From contig WION01000057.1 in assembly GCA_015039365.1 (NCBI GenBank), positions 62,001 through 126,000 of the forward strand: a stretch of 64,000 nt of DNA, read 5' to 3'. Made by a program: the position numbers and the translations under genes. Positions 31,311 to 43,663 of the stretch are shown one piece after another. This DNA comes from Amanita rubescens (taxonomy: Eukaryota; Basidiomycota; Agaricomycetes; Agaricales; Amanitaceae). A model generated the notes under the pieces. The model was given only the letters and a program-made list of their open reading frames with translations, made no database searches and had not been told where the DNA came from. Every line of letters begins with the position of its first letter. Positions within the stretch are counted from its first letter, which is position 1.

Positions 31311-34300
31311 CACCTGTACAGCCGGCAAAGTCCGGCTAATTAGCCGGGGTCACGGGATGAGTGTCCCTCGCAAGTTAGCGAGGATTTTTGGCTTTTCCCT
31401 TCACTTTCAATAGCTCCCAATAAATATAGTGGGGACTTAGACAAATTTCGAAGTTGTCACATATACAGATGTGACATATGTCCAAAACAGGAAAGTAGGG
31501 GAGTTCCCACACCTGTTTGGCCATGTTTTTGGTCGTGTGACATGGGAAAATGATATGGGGCTCATCAAATAGTGTTTTTTCAGGAGATTTGTGACAAGGG
31601 GACATTCCCACAGTTGTTTGGTTATGTTTGACAACATAAAATGATATGGGGCTCATTAGATAGCATTTTTTCAGGAGATGTGTGACAAGGGAGTTGTTTG
31701 GTTATGTTTGACAACATAAAATGATATGGGGCTTATCAGATAGCATTTGTTAAGGAGATTTGCATAGGCAGATGTTTGTACATGGAAGGGTGGGAGGGGT
31801 GACACAATGATGGAGGGAGAGGGGGGTGAGATGATGGAGGAGTGAGAGGGGTGGGGTGAGAGTGATGAGAGGGAGGGGTGTGATAGGGGTGCACCATCTT
31901 GATCACATGATTTTTCAGGATTTTTCAAGATTTTTTGGCAGCCTGTAAAACAGTATTTTGCAAATATCTTGTGTTTGGCCCTGTTTGGGAATGTAATTCT
32001 TGCACCACCATGATCACACGATTTTTCAGGATTTTTCAAGATTTTTTTGGCAGCCTTCAATTTTTCAACACAAAGCGTTTAAAACAGTATTTTGCAAATA
32101 TCTTGAGTTTGGCATTGTTTGGCATGTTCATTTCCATGCCGCTCTGATCACACGATTTTTCTGCATTTTTCACAATTTTTTCAATTTTATTCCCACGGTC
32201 ACACAGTACTCTTGGCAAATGGTAGCATTACAAATGAGACTACAAAGACTACATTAAAAAGTGCGGATTTTCCAGGGTCAAATTAATGTGCACTTTAGGA
32301 TCCTGTGGGCGGGTTTCCAAAAATGGAAATAGCGCCCTTCGGACTTGCCATTTTTGGAAATATCTGCTCACTGTTGGTGGTGATGAGCAACAAGAAATTG
32401 CAATAACTCCCTTAATACCGGATATTTTTGTGGCGCTTTTTTTAGAACATATTCCTTACATGTATATGCACCTATTCACCATGTTGGAATGCAAAAAATG
32501 CAAGTGGTTTCTGTCAGAATGCAACATGTCTTGCTCACTGTTGACAACAGTGAGGAGTAACAAATGACAATATCTTCATCAATACTGGTTATTTCTGTGG
32601 CGCTTTTTTGGTATGTCCCCATTAGGCACATAGGAAGGCACTTGCAATGTTAGAATGCAAATACTATGTACCAATCATGCCACAAATAAAATTGGTGTGC
32701 TCACTGTCTGCCACAATGAGCAGCCATATCTCCACCAAAACAAGATCTTTCTGTGGCGCTTTTTTTGATTTGGGATCACACATAACAAAGATAAACATTG
32801 GGAGGGTCACAACAGAGGATCCCTAGGCAAGATCAAGTGGAATGTCCCATTTTTCCTGACATGTCAACTTGTCAGCCACTCTTTCTGTATCATGTTCAGT
32901 CTTTTATCATAAAACTGAAAATTACACATTAATCAGCAGGGCAATCTGCTTCTGGATACCCTGAATGACACTCTGTTATGATAAGGAATCAAAATCCAAA
33001 AAAGCACCACAAAAAGATCTTGTTTTGGTGGAGATATGCCTGCTCATTGTGGCAGACAGTGAGCACATCAATTTTATTTGTGGCTGATTGGTACATACTA
33101 TTCGCATTCTGACATTCCAAATACCTTCCTATATGCCTAATAAGGACATACCAAAAAAGCGCCACAGAAATAACCAGTATTGATGGAGATATTGTCATTT
33201 GTTGCTCCTCACTGTTGTCAACAGTGAGCAAGACATGTTGCATTCTGACAGAAACCACTTGCATTTTTTGCATTCTAACATGGTGAATGGGTGCATATAC
33301 ATGTAAGGAATATGTTCCAAAAAAAGCGCCACAAAAATATCTGGTATTAAGGGAGTTATTGCAATTTCTTGTTGCTCATCACCACCAACAGTGAGCAGAT
33401 ATTTCCAAAAATGGCAAGTCCGAAGGGCGCTATTTCCATTTTTGGAAACCCGCCCACAGGATCCTAAGTGCACATTAATTTGACCCTGGAAAATCCGCAC
33501 TTTTTAATGTAGTCTTTGTAGTCTCATTTGTAATGCTACCATTTGCCAAGAGTACTGTGTGACCGTGGGAATAAAATTGAAAAAATTGTGAAAAATGCAG
33601 AAAAATCGTGTGATCAGAGCGGCATGGAAATGAACATGCCAAACAATGCCAAACTCAAGATATTTGCAAAATACTGTTTTAAACGCTTTGTGTTGAAAAA
33701 TTGAAGGCTGCCAAAAAAATCTTGAAAAATCCTGAAAAATCGTGTGATCATGGTGGTGCAAGAATTACATTCCCAAACAGGGCCAAACACAAGATATTTG
33801 CAAAATACTGTTTTACAGGCTGCCAAAAAATCTTGAAAAATCCTGAAAAATCATGTGATCAAGATGGTGAAAGAATTATGTTCTACTCTCACCCCTATCA
33901 CACCCCTCCCTCTCATCACTCTCACCCCACCCCTCTCACTCCCTCCTCCTCCATCATCTCACCCCCCTCTCCCTCCATCATGTCACACAAACATGTACAA
34001 ACATCTGCCTATGCAAATCTCCTTAACAAATGCTATCTGATAAGCCCCATATCATTTTCTGTTGTCAAACATAACCAAACAGCTGTGGGAATGTCCCCTT
34101 GTCACAAATCTCCTGAAAAAACGCTATCTGATGATCCCCATATCATTTTCCCATCTCACATGACCAAAAACATGGCCAAACAGGTGTGGGAACTCCCCTA
34201 CTTTCCTGTTTTGGACATATGTCACATTTGTATATGTGACAACTTCGAAATTTGTCCAAGTCCCCACTATATTTATTGGGAGCTATTGAAAGTGAAGGGA

Positions 34301-34385
34301 AAAGCCAAAAATCCTCGCTAACTTGCGAGGGACACTCATCCCGTGACCCCGGCTAATTAGCCGGACTTTGCCGGCTGTACAGGTG
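31311..34385. mobile_element. Foldback element copy 2, 8-bp TSD TTCTGAAG
   Basis: Ends CACCTGTACAGCC...ACAGGTG with TSD TTCTGAAG at 31,303-31,310 and 34,386-34,393. The arms (31,311 to about 32,765 and about 32,995-34,385) are nearly identical, e.g. mirrored frames at 32,000-32,257 and 33,761-33,504 translate the same. The centre shares the unpaired segment of copy 1 (CTTGATCTTGCC, TTTATCTTTG). The arms contain AT-rich modules and a stretch GTAGTCTTTGTAGTCTC also found just inside the C-tract elements, so the element is a mosaic. Near-identity of the arms points to a young insertion. Confidence 0.9.
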
Positions 34386-34393
34386 TTCTGAAG

Positions 34394-35655
34394 AGCCGTC
34401 CGTTTGAGGATGATAAGACGTTGACATTAATAGTCTCTGTCCTAACGTTTTGCTGAATTCACTCCAGAACTGGGAGGTGAATTTCGTGTCGCGATCAGCA
34501 ACGACAGACTCTGGTATACCATGGAGCCTGACGACTTCTTTTATGAATAGCCTGGCGATATCTTTCGCCGACGCGTTGGTTCGGGTTGGAATGAGGTGGA
34601 CCATTCCTGTCATTCGGCAAATTACTAGGAGGATATAGTCGTATCCTCCGATTTCGACGAAAGGACCAGTGAAATCCATTCCAATGCTTTCCCATGGCCT
34701 TGTAGGGATTGGCATCGTGTGTACCCATCCTGGTGCCTTTAGACGTGAGACCTTGGTGACTTGGCACTTTCCGCACGAGCAGCAGAAATCCTCGACATCT
34801 TCTTTTATGTTCGGCCACCAGAACCAGCGTCGAACGTATTCGAGCGTTTTGCTTGAGCCTAGATGTCCTATCGTTTGATGACAGGCATCTATAATCAGAC
34901 CCCGTGTAGACTTTCCCTTTATCAGCCCTCCTGGGATGCATACTACTTTGTATCCCGCTCGGTTGACTGTCCAGAGAAGCTCTTTGTGTAAGCTGAATCT
35001 TTCATGTCGGTCTGAATGTTTCCAGATGTTCGAGAAGAATTTGTCGCCTTTGTACATCTTCGGAATGTGTTGTAGGATGGCTTGAACGTTGTCGTCCTTA
35101 AGATTTAAATCGGGAGACTGTGACGTCTCCAGTTCTTTGTGTAATGAAAGCTGATGAGAATCGTTGATTCTCTGTTCAACGTGATCTTTGATGATCTCTT
35201 CCCTTTCCTCCCCGGGAAGAATATTGACTTGGAAGGCGCTAAGCTCGGCGTTGCGAGCGATTGTTAAATCATCGCCTTCCGGGTCTAATCTAGCATCTGC
35301 GTTGACGTATGTTGCGATGTTGTGTATCTCTCCGGGCTCGTCTGATGAATAATAACGGGAGAGAGCATCTGCTATTTTGTTATCCTCTCCCTTCAGATAC
35401 TTCATCGTGAAGTTGAATCGGGAGAGGTACTCCCACCATCTTATTCTCCTGTGTGATCTCGTCGGCGCTTCCTTGAAGAACGTGAGCACTTGATGATCTG
35501 TTACAATGGTGAAGGGAAGACCGAGCAATTTGTCTTCCCAGCGCATAAGCGCTTCGAGAATGGCGAGCAATTCCTGTTCCCAGGTGCAATAGTTCATTTG
35601 CGCAGACGTGAATTTACGGGACACAAAACCGGCTGGTCTGATTGTGTCCCAAGTT
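34394..35655 (-). pseudogene. Ty3/Gypsy pol: RNase H end and integrase
   Basis: 5'-truncated pol. Visible: RNase H connection (TDHQVLTFF, DNKIADALSR), the integrase zinc-binding H-x4-H and C-x2-C (HQTIGH, CCSCGKC), catalytic core Asp residues (GMDFTGP, VADRDTKF) and HPQTDGSSE just before the foldback insertion. The frame rejoins at 31,302. Reverse transcriptase, protease and gag are missing: upstream of 35,655 the sequence changes to unrelated DNA and a minisatellite. Coding stem-loops occur here too: 34,628-34,635 with 34,642-34,649, 35,156-35,162 with 35,166-35,172, 35,514-35,521 with 35,532-35,539, 35,618-35,625 with 35,643-35,650. Confidence 0.85.
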
Positions 35656-35744
35656 GGTGACTCGTGGCTGCACTAATTGTGATAAAACTGTGGCAAAATG
35701 TGCCACCGATCGTAATGGGCTGCCACGAGCTCATGAGAAGGCGA

Positions 35745-36175
35745 TTTCATGTGCTTTGCCTGGGGAATTTCATAGCCGATTTCATTGCTTTTCATAGGCA
35801 ATCTCATTGCTTTGCCTGGGGGATTTCATAGGCGATTTCATTGCTTTGCCTGGCCAATTTCATAGGCGATTTCATTGCTTTGCCTGGCCAATTTCATAGG
35901 CGATTTCATTGCTTTGCCTGGCCAATTTCATAGGCGATTTCATTGCTTTGCCTGGGGGATTTCATAGCCAATTTCATTGCTTTGCCTGGGGGATTTCATA
36001 GCCAATTTCATTGCTTTGCCTGGCCAATTTCATAGCCGATTTCATTGCTTTGCCTGGCCAATTTCATAGCCGATTTCATTGCTTTGCCTGGCCAATTTCA
36101 TAGCCGATTTCATTGCTTTGCCTGGGGGATTTCATAGCCGATTTCATTGCTTTGCCTGGGCAATTTCATGGCCAA
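35745..36175. repeat. 34-bp minisatellite, about 12-13 units
   Basis: Unit ATTTCATTGCTTTGCCTGG followed by three or four variable bases (CCA or GGG type), then ATTTCATAG and GCG, CCG or CCA. Variation is confined to these two short slots, so the array reads like a two-position code. It lies at the broken 5' edge of the Gypsy fragment. Confidence 0.85.
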
Positions 36176-36640
36176 TTTTATTCCTGGAATAATTACCTTT
36201 TTTGGAAAATAGCCAGATTCCAACTAAGGCAAAATAAGGTACACCAGGGACACCTTTTTGTATGCCTATGTGGCAAGTATGACAGAAAGTAACATCTGAC
36301 ACCAATCCTAAAATATGTATAGCTATGATTAGCAGCTAATCAATTGAAGGTTGAGTTGAAGCTATCACTTCCCCATAGTACCAACATTAGGCATGTTAAT
36401 CAATTTCACACAAAGACAACACAAATTTATAACAGAAGTCTTGAATCTTTGCCTCAACAATTCAAACCATTGGTAAGGAGGAACCCACCAATGGAGCAGG
36501 CATAGTAACACCTGATTAAAGTACATAACTGTACCACCTACTACGTATTAACTAACATGTGATAATGTATGTAACTAGTAACATATACACAAATGGTGTA
36601 GTTACGGATCAGCCTAACTTACACGACGTCTGGCATGAAC
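36176..36640. other. No gene recognised
   Basis: Ordinary-looking AT-rich sequence after the minisatellite. No long frame, repeat end or conserved motif was seen. Confidence 0.5.
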
Positions 36641-36641
36641 A

Positions 36642-39330
36642 TTAATAAATAATCACAACAAGAAGCCTTGGACAATACCTTTTGGATATGGCAGTTGCAG
36701 CCTCATGATCACCCTCATTACCGGTGCGTTTCTTCCCTTTTCCAGTAGAGATGGTCTTCATAACAATCTGATTAATAACCCACTGGACGTCATAGACAGC
36801 AGCCCACACCGGCGATGTTGAGTCAGAGTCTGCTGGTGAACTGGCAACCATCCACCATGATAGCGCTACAACAACGGTGTAGATCCCAGCAGAGCCACCC
36901 TTGCCGAGGACAGACCAGTTCTCGTCAGCAGGAACCTCGTAGCTGAGAACACCATTGTCACGAGTGCGCCAGGAGGGTTGAAGGGCTTTCCACCACTCCA
37001 TAAATGTGGCTCCGTATGACTGTGCATCGACCGTCGGGGGCACGTCCTTCTTCTTATTTCTAATCCATGCCTGCACTTCGTCTGGACGCGATGTCGTTGG
37101 CAACTTCTAAAAACGCCGTCAGTGGAACAAGAAAGACATGATATAATGAGCGGCATACCCCAGTAACCGGATTGAGTGCTTCAAACCTCAGCAATGTCAT
37201 TATGAGTTCCTGCCATAGGCTTTCTCGGGATACACGGTGACGGAGATACGAAACCATCCCCGTATTCGTTAACCAAGGAGGCAGTTTACTCATATCGTTG
37301 GCTAGAGACGGCGTACGGTCGGCGGCGGGCTGAGACTCGGTTATGGTAGCGTTGTCATGAGAACTAGTAGAGAAAGCAGAGGCGCGACTCCGAGGTGGCT
37401 GGCTCTCCTCGCCGACAGAGGCTGGACGCGCATTTGCGTCAGAAAACCTAGTGGCTGGCGCGCCTGCGGGTGGCTGTGGTGACTCAGGAGACTTGTCGTT
37501 ATCGCCAACGTCCAGGGTCCTATAAGAATCCGACGATTCAGGGAGGGGAGTACCGGGAACTGGAGCTGGCGAGGGAGTACCGGGAGCTGGAGCTGGCGAG
37601 GGAGTAGTACCGGGAGCTGGAGCTGACGAGGGAGCACCAGCCAGTGCGCGGGTCCCAGGTAGTGTGGCAGGTTGTGATTGGCCGCCTCTGAGCCTGCTGA
37701 CATCATCGTGGCCTTGCGCGGCCCGGGTGACCGATGCAGACCCGTGGTCTACAACATTTCCAGTGACAACATTGACAGGCGTGGAACTAGACAATGGAGA
37801 TACGGCGCTGACGGAGAATGACATGAGAAACGCTGACCAGACAAGTGGGTTGAAGTGAAACCTACGCTTTCCTCAAGTTCGAGGCTGGTGACTTTGGACC
37901 GCTCTCCTCGAAATTCGCTTTCAACTGGCGGAGCACTTCTTGGTTCCTCCTGATGTTTGCTTCCTTCGTCAACTCATATTCACATTTTCCACCCTGCTTT
38001 GCACGCGGCTTGACGACCTCGGTTTTCTCACCTTGGCCGTCTCCTGCCATGTCCACAGTACCGTCCGATTCCTTCTCCAGGCTGCCATCGTTGCTCCCAG
38101 ATGAGTCGGGACCCCCATGCGAGCCGGCATCTTCACCCTCTTCGCAGGCCTCTTCAAGATCATCGTCATCCTCCTGCGACCCATCTTCGTCTAGTCGGCG
38201 GGCATCACAAATATCTTGAGCTGACAAATCATGTAAGTGAAAAGGATCGTAAAACGGATATTAGTTGAAACTCACGGAAAGCTTTCTGTAGAAAGGTATC
38301 AAAAGGGTCAAGGATATGTTTTCCGTACGCCTTATCACCCAGAAAGGCTTCATAATCCTTTCCAGTTGGCGTCTTGCCACAGTTAAGTCTATATTAGCAT
38401 CAGAATTTGTCATACGCAACGGGCGACAGGATCTTACATGTACGTTATTATCTTCCCGCCCTCTTTCGGACTCGGCCCTCCAACGAGGAATGTGATATTC
38501 CAACCAGTCTGATTACAAATATTCTCCCCGATGGTAAGAAGCGTTCGGGGTAGTTTATCAATGGCCCTGTGCGTCGGGCACCGTAAGGACATGGCGAAAC
38601 AGGAAGAGCATGGAGATTTACCTTTGGTATTCCTCGTTTTGATTTTCTGCTTCCGTTTTTTGAGCTGCGTCTAGTTTCAATTGCTCACGGCGCTCTTTGA
38701 CCTGCTTTACAACTTCCACTGATTCCTCCGCATACCTTTTTTGTAGAAATGCATTCCTGAAGGTAAATTGCGTCTTTGGGAGCTGAGTATCGGGATTTTC
38801 ATTTTCCCAATCCTCGACGAATGCCTTCCACTCCTTGTCTATTGTCTCTTTCCATTTGTTGCCATACGTCATCTGGGCATAGACCTGCCACTCCTGTGGA
38901 ACTTTGGATTTTGTCCTGATTTTCAGGACACCACGGGTATTCACTACGGAGCCCCCTCGAGTATGATTATGAAACCAGGCTCGAAGGCGCTGTACCCAAT
39001 GTAAGTCTCAAGTCACAATCGTCAGGCAGCAACAAATAATGAACCTTATTCATATCATTCTCGATTATCTTGACGGCTGCCTCCCGGCTTTTGGCATTCG
39101 CAATTTCGTGGGAGGTTGGTTCACAGTCTGGGTTATCCGTTCTCCATTCTGCGAACAGCCTGCTAAAGAAGGTAGTTGTGTCCTTCCTCCCTTGGCTTTC
39201 ACGAAATTCATCTACTCTTTTGTCGAGGAACTTTCTCTGAATACTTGTTGTCCACGAGCAAGTCATTTTAGAGGATGTAGTAACCACGGTGATGTTTGAG
39301 AGGGCCGCCGTTTGCTTGGGAAAGTGACGC
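36642..39330 (-). CDS. Multi-exon gene of a repeated Agaricomycete family of unknown function
   Basis: Exons on minus, in order: FLDKRVDEFRESQGRK...FFSRLFAEW; WQVYAQMTYGNKW...AFLQKRYAEES; TIGENICNQTGWNITFLVGG; GKTPTGKDYEAFLGDKAYGK; an acidic stretch (EDDDDLEEACEEGEDAG); a Pro/Ala-rich linker (APAPGTTPSPAPAPG); then LWQELIMTLLRFEALNP and WWMVASSPADS. Introns that fit: 38,389-38,437, 38,221-38,275, 37,107-37,158. The blocks resemble, from memory, a hypothetical protein family present in many copies in mushroom genomes. No catalytic motif is evident. The link between the acidic exon (ending 37,862) and the exon starting 37,824 is not resolved, so two genes are possible. It may be complete and intact, unlike its neighbours. 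Confidence 0.55.
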
Positions 39331-39434
39331 AGGAACACAAATGGTTTGATTTTTTCTTTATGTAAAGCAACTCACGCTCAAGGGGATTTTTTCCCAACCA
39401 CCCTTTCCTTGAACTGTATCCCACTGCCAATCGA

Positions 39435-40020
39435 GTGCTCTGCACGTCCACAGCCATGTCTTCGCAAGAAACACCTAGTACTTTGGTTCTTGCAGCTTCC
39501 ATTCTCCCGTTACTTACTTCCAAACGCTCACAGTGTCCCCCCTGCTCGATGATCATCAAGCTCCCCAGGACAACTCCGAGTGTAAGTTTTGTATTCGTTT
39601 CCGCACACATCGACAAACTCAGACTCTTCCTCTTAGATACCAACGTGGATTCCCCTTTGCCAAGTCCGCCGACGACGCCTTCTCCCTCACCAAGTCCACC
39701 ACCTGTACCACTGCACGTGGCACTTCAAGGCATCTTGGGAATGTCAGCCTTAACGAGCCAGGCCTCCGCTTCGTCTTCAGCCCCGCCGCATGCACCCATT
39801 GCGATTTTTGGCCAAAGAAAAAAGTATTATGTCGTTACCGTCGGAAGGCGCTGCGGCGTATTCTCGAGTTGGTTGGTATCCGACCCTGTTTAACCGATTC
39901 ATCATTCAAATTCTCGCTTTTATTTACAGGCCCTATGTTAACTCTTTGGTATATGGCATCCCAGGAAATACCTTCATTGGGTTTTTGTCATATCCTGTTC
40001 TGGACTCCACCCAAACTCCA
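39435..40020 (+). pseudogene. RNase H1 N-terminal/viroplasmin-like fragment
   Basis: A Ser/Pro-rich leader, then KYYVVTVGRRCGVFSSW and, after a probable short intron (about 39,880-39,927, GTTTAA..TTACAG), PYVNSLVYGIPGNTF. This matches the small caulimovirus viroplasmin/RNase H1 N-terminal fold common in basidiomycete hypothetical proteins. The homology stops near 39,985, where the Gypsy LTR begins, so the gene is truncated by that insertion. Its promoter would lie in the gap shared with the minus-strand gene at 39,330. Confidence 0.55.
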
Positions 40021-40660
40021 TGACCTCGGACCCCGATGGACTCCTGACTATACCCATGACCACTTTCCACCCATGTTGCATCTCATATCAAGCCTATGCC
40101 AAAACTCCGAAAACTCCGTGACAAACTCCGTGACGGACTCCGTCACAACTCCGTCACAACTCCGTGCATATTCGCTAAGTTCCTTTCTACATATTTTCCA
40201 TACTTGTTTCACCTCTTGTTTCATCTCGGGTATCACTGGTATCATTATCCCTTCGTACCATATGCTCTACTCCACTTCCTGTTCCATATCTCTATGGTTT
40301 CCTCGCTTATCAGAACACGGCCATAGAACCCCTTGTCGGACTACGTATATAAGGCCTCACTTGTATTCATACAGTAGTCCGAATATCGACTTGGATTGTG
40401 CCCCAACTCGTATTGACTCCCTGTCTTTCATCGTCTCAACCTCATCCAGACTGCTCGCCCTTCAGACTCCGGTCCCGGACTCCATCCCGGACTCCAGAGC
40501 GTTCTCCAGAAGTTTAGGCAAGACGTACGTTAGCACGGCGCAGCTTGCACGCTGAAGCCTAGCCTTTCCCCACTACGTCCCGGACTCCGTTATACTCCGT
40601 CCTTCCCCGTCCGCGGCTTAGTTCCCGGGCTCCGTCCCAATTAGGATCACCGTCCTTACA
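39986..40660 (+). mobile_element. Probable 5' LTR of a Gypsy element
   Basis: It starts TGTCATATCC and ends CCTTACA just before the gag leader. It contains repeated ACTCCGT/ACTCCG units and a TATA box (TATATAAGG, 40,346-40,354) about 350 bases before the gag ATG. Boundaries are inferred from TG..CA ends and the break in the upstream gene; no second LTR is present to confirm them. Confidence 0.5.
40346..40354 (+). promoter_or_regulatory. TATA box in Gypsy LTR
   Basis: TATATAAGG, suitably placed for transcription into the gag gene. Confidence 0.55.
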
Positions 40661-40691
40661 GTATATTCGGACTTGTGCGCGTGCATCCATC

Positions 40692-41388
40692 ATGCCCAAC
40701 ACTCAATCAAAGACAGGCCCCTCCCTCGTTGGCCGTTATGCCATCTCCAATGTCTCTGCCCCTTCGATCCCAGTGCTTTTTCGCCACAGAGGCAAGCCCA
40801 GGTTGTCTCCTTCTGGACACGGAAACTCCAGCTCTGAAGGTGAGAAATCGCCCAACTCCATGCACACAGACATCTCGGACTCCGGCCAAGAAGACAACCA
40901 TCCTCCTCCACCAACCAACCCTCCGAATTCCAACCTCCTACTAGCCAACGCCATTCAGAATCTTAACCGTGGACTCCGAAAACTCCAGCACCCTTCATCT
41001 GCCGAAATTCCGGACCCCGAGCCATTTGATGGCACGGACCCCAGCAAACTCCGAGAATTTCTAGTTTCATGCAGTCTTGTGTTCTCAGACCGTCCAGACT
41101 TGTTCAGGAAAGATGAAAGGATGGTCCGCTATGCGATTTCCTACCTCAAAGGCGCGGCTTTAGATTGGTTTGAACCCGTCATTATGGGTGATATCGATGA
41201 CATTCCCAACTGGCTCTATGATTTTAACGCTTTTGTCAAAGAGCTCACGGACCATTTCGGACCTTACGATTTCCGTGGGGACGCCGAAACTGCACTCAGC
41301 AACCTCACCATGAAGGATCATCACCATGTCACTACATACATTGTCGACTTCAACAAACTCGCTTCTCGTACCGAATGGAATGAACCGG
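40692..41388 (+). pseudogene. Ty3/Gypsy gag, truncated
   Basis: A Ser/Pro-rich N-terminus, then a retrotransposon gag domain (about residues 95-232): PEPFDGTDPSKLREFL, ISYLKGAALDWFEP, FVKELTDHFGPYD, YIVDFNKLASRTEW. It is cut at WNEPG by the C-tract element that starts at 41,389. No nucleocapsid zinc knuckle, protease or RT follows: the sequence after the element belongs to a hAT gene. The DNA lacks the dense stem-loops of the other Gypsy lineage. Confidence 0.85.
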
Positions 41389-43663
41389 GAGGTCTTTACC
41401 TTCCCCCACGCGTTCCTTGTAGACTCCTGAGGACTCCTGGCTCACTCCCGGGAATTCCCGGGAATTCCTGGGACTCCAGAGGGACTCCCACCTCCCTGGA
41501 AGACCCCTCATCCCAGCCAAAATGTACCGGGAGTGAGCTGGGACTCCTGGTAGACTCCTGGTAGACTCCCGGGACTCCTCTGGACTCCCTGTATGAGGAG
41601 TCCACAAGGAGTGTAAGGACTCCTTGTTTCATTCCTGTTTATGTGGTCATGTGACATGACCAGTTGGTCTGTGCGCAGGCCCACAGGTATATAAGGAGGG
41701 GGCATCTGGCACATATCCCCCAGCACCCCCTCGGGAAAAGGGGGGGTAGTGGAGATAAGATTAGATAGATAGATAGATGATAGGCAGCTTAAGTAATATG
41801 ATGGCCTAGATAAGATAAGATAAAATATAACAAAATTAAAATTTCCTTTTATAGAAGTGTGACATTATGTAATATGTGACTGTGACAAAAAAGATGCGCC
41901 TAGCTTTTGTGATTCAGAATATGCAACAATCATAATGCCAAATAAAGTCAAACATGAGATATTTGCAAAATACATTTTCAAACATAGCTTTGAAAAAAAT
42001 CAAAAAAATCAAAAAAAATCAAAAAAATCCCAAAAAATCATGTGATCACATCTGTGCAAGAATTGCAGTGCCAAATGCTGCCAAACTCAAGATACTTGCA
42101 AAGTACTGTTTTGAACACCAGTCTTTTGAACCTGATCTGATTTTCTGATTGCCTGACTTGTGCTGGAACACTGGTTGTCTGATGGTGATGGTCTGACAGT
42201 GTCTGAAACACTGGTTGTCTGTTGTCTGATATTAACTGATGACATCTGATTGTCAGACAATCAAACAACCAGTTCCAAGGCTGAATGAAATGATGCTCCA
42301 TCTTATAACGGAGCTGAGCCCTGTGATGTTTTGTAACACAACTTTAAGATGGCAGCAATTTCCATGTACAAACACCATGCACATAACAAAGATGATCAGG
42401 AAGGAATCAGACACCATCAGATGTCAGATTTTTGGCATGTTTTCTGATGCTACTCCAAACCATTGCACATTGAAGTCACTGCAACTGACTTCCAGCACTT
42501 CCAGTCACTCATAGCCACCAGCAACCCCAACTTCCTAAAACTGACCAAACTTGATCATCACCAGACACCCCTCCTAAATTGACTTTGCAGGTGGTCACAC
42601 ATGGAGTGGCAAAACCAAAAGACAAACAGACTTTTTGCATTCACATTTTAGCTTATTTAGTTTGGCATCATAATTCTTGCATGTCCTTGATCACATGGGA
42701 CATTTTCAAGATTATTTTCAGACTTTACAATTTCCTCACACTCACATCTGAAAAGGTCTTTTGCAAACATTTCAAGTACTTGGCATTATTTGGTCTTACA
42801 ATAAGTCCTATATGACCTGGATCATATGAATTTTCAGGATTTTATTGCAAGTATAAACATTGCCAAACAACATGCATGCCCACCTGAAATTTGGAAAGCA
42901 GCATGAAATTGCACATGAGTGTAAAGTACTGGTGATGTCAGTCTTACTTACATAGGATGCAATAGGAATGGCTGGGAATGAGTAGGAATCCTGATGGATT
43001 AAGTTTCAATGAAGATATGACTCAGTTACATGTGTGCCTTCAATACACAGGCATGTGAACATTGAATGCCTTACTAGGTGGTTATGAGCAAATACTGAAA
43101 AGGATGATTAGCAGCAATTTTAACTGGTTCCTGCATATTACATCAACAAACAATCAGAGCAGGAAAAAAGTGGGCCACAGGTGGATGGTGATGATGATAG
43201 TGGTGGTGATGGTGTTGGTATTGATTGGCACAGATGATGTTTTTAAATGGTTTGTACTAACTTGTTATTTAGATTCACTGTTATGTAGCATTGTAGTGCA
43301 ACAGATTTCTGTTGCCATTGTTACAGTAATGACAAGTGAGCAGGGAGTGAGCAGGACTCCACAGGGACTCCTGTCCAGTCCTTGCAATTTTACTTACTAC
43401 TTTTTTGCTTTGAACCAGGAGTGAGCAGGACTCCACAGGGACTCCTGGTCCACTCCTTGTGGGATGACTCCTGGCATTTTTTGCTTTTTTGCAGTCAATG
43501 AGGAGTGAACAGGGAGTGAACAAGGAGTCCACAAGGAGTCCTTGTCCACTCCTGGCATTTTATGTCAATTTATCAGGAGTCTACAGGGAGTCCTGAGGAG
43601 TCCTGAGGAGTCCGGGAGTCCACAAGGAGTCCACAAGGACACGTGGGGGAGGGTAAAGTGTTG
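41389..43663. mobile_element. C-tract TIR element 2 (GGACTCC subterminal repeats)
   Basis: Left end GAGGTCTTTACCTTCCCCC; right end, read inward, CAACACTTTACCCTCCCCC, with CTTGT and GGACTCCT following in both. Subterminal arrays of AGGACTCC / GGAGTCC lie at 41,420-41,625 and 43,330-43,640. Internally there is a module with TATATAAGG (41,688-41,696) and GATAGATAGAT, then the AT-rich module. The module recurs inverted in the element at 49,302-52,240. Flanking 8-mers differ (TGAACCGG against GATAACGC), so no TSD supports a simple insertion. Confidence 0.7.
41688..41696 (+). promoter_or_regulatory. TATA box in conserved element module
   Basis: TATATAAGG inside a ~300-base module (CATGTGACATGACC, CAGGCCCACAGG, GGGGGCATCT) that is conserved in inverted orientation at 51,840-52,130, where the same box is at 52,072-52,080. 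Conservation in two elements suggests a working promoter. Confidence 0.45.

Noticed and set aside
32000..33761. Identical 85-codon and 70-codon frames in both arms of foldback copy 2
   Set aside because: They are mirrored non-coding arms; the AT-rich module itself is open by chance.
37829..37862. 33-nt intron joining the acidic exon to the exon at 37,824
   Set aside because: Too short for a normal intron and it does not keep the frame, so the join is left open.
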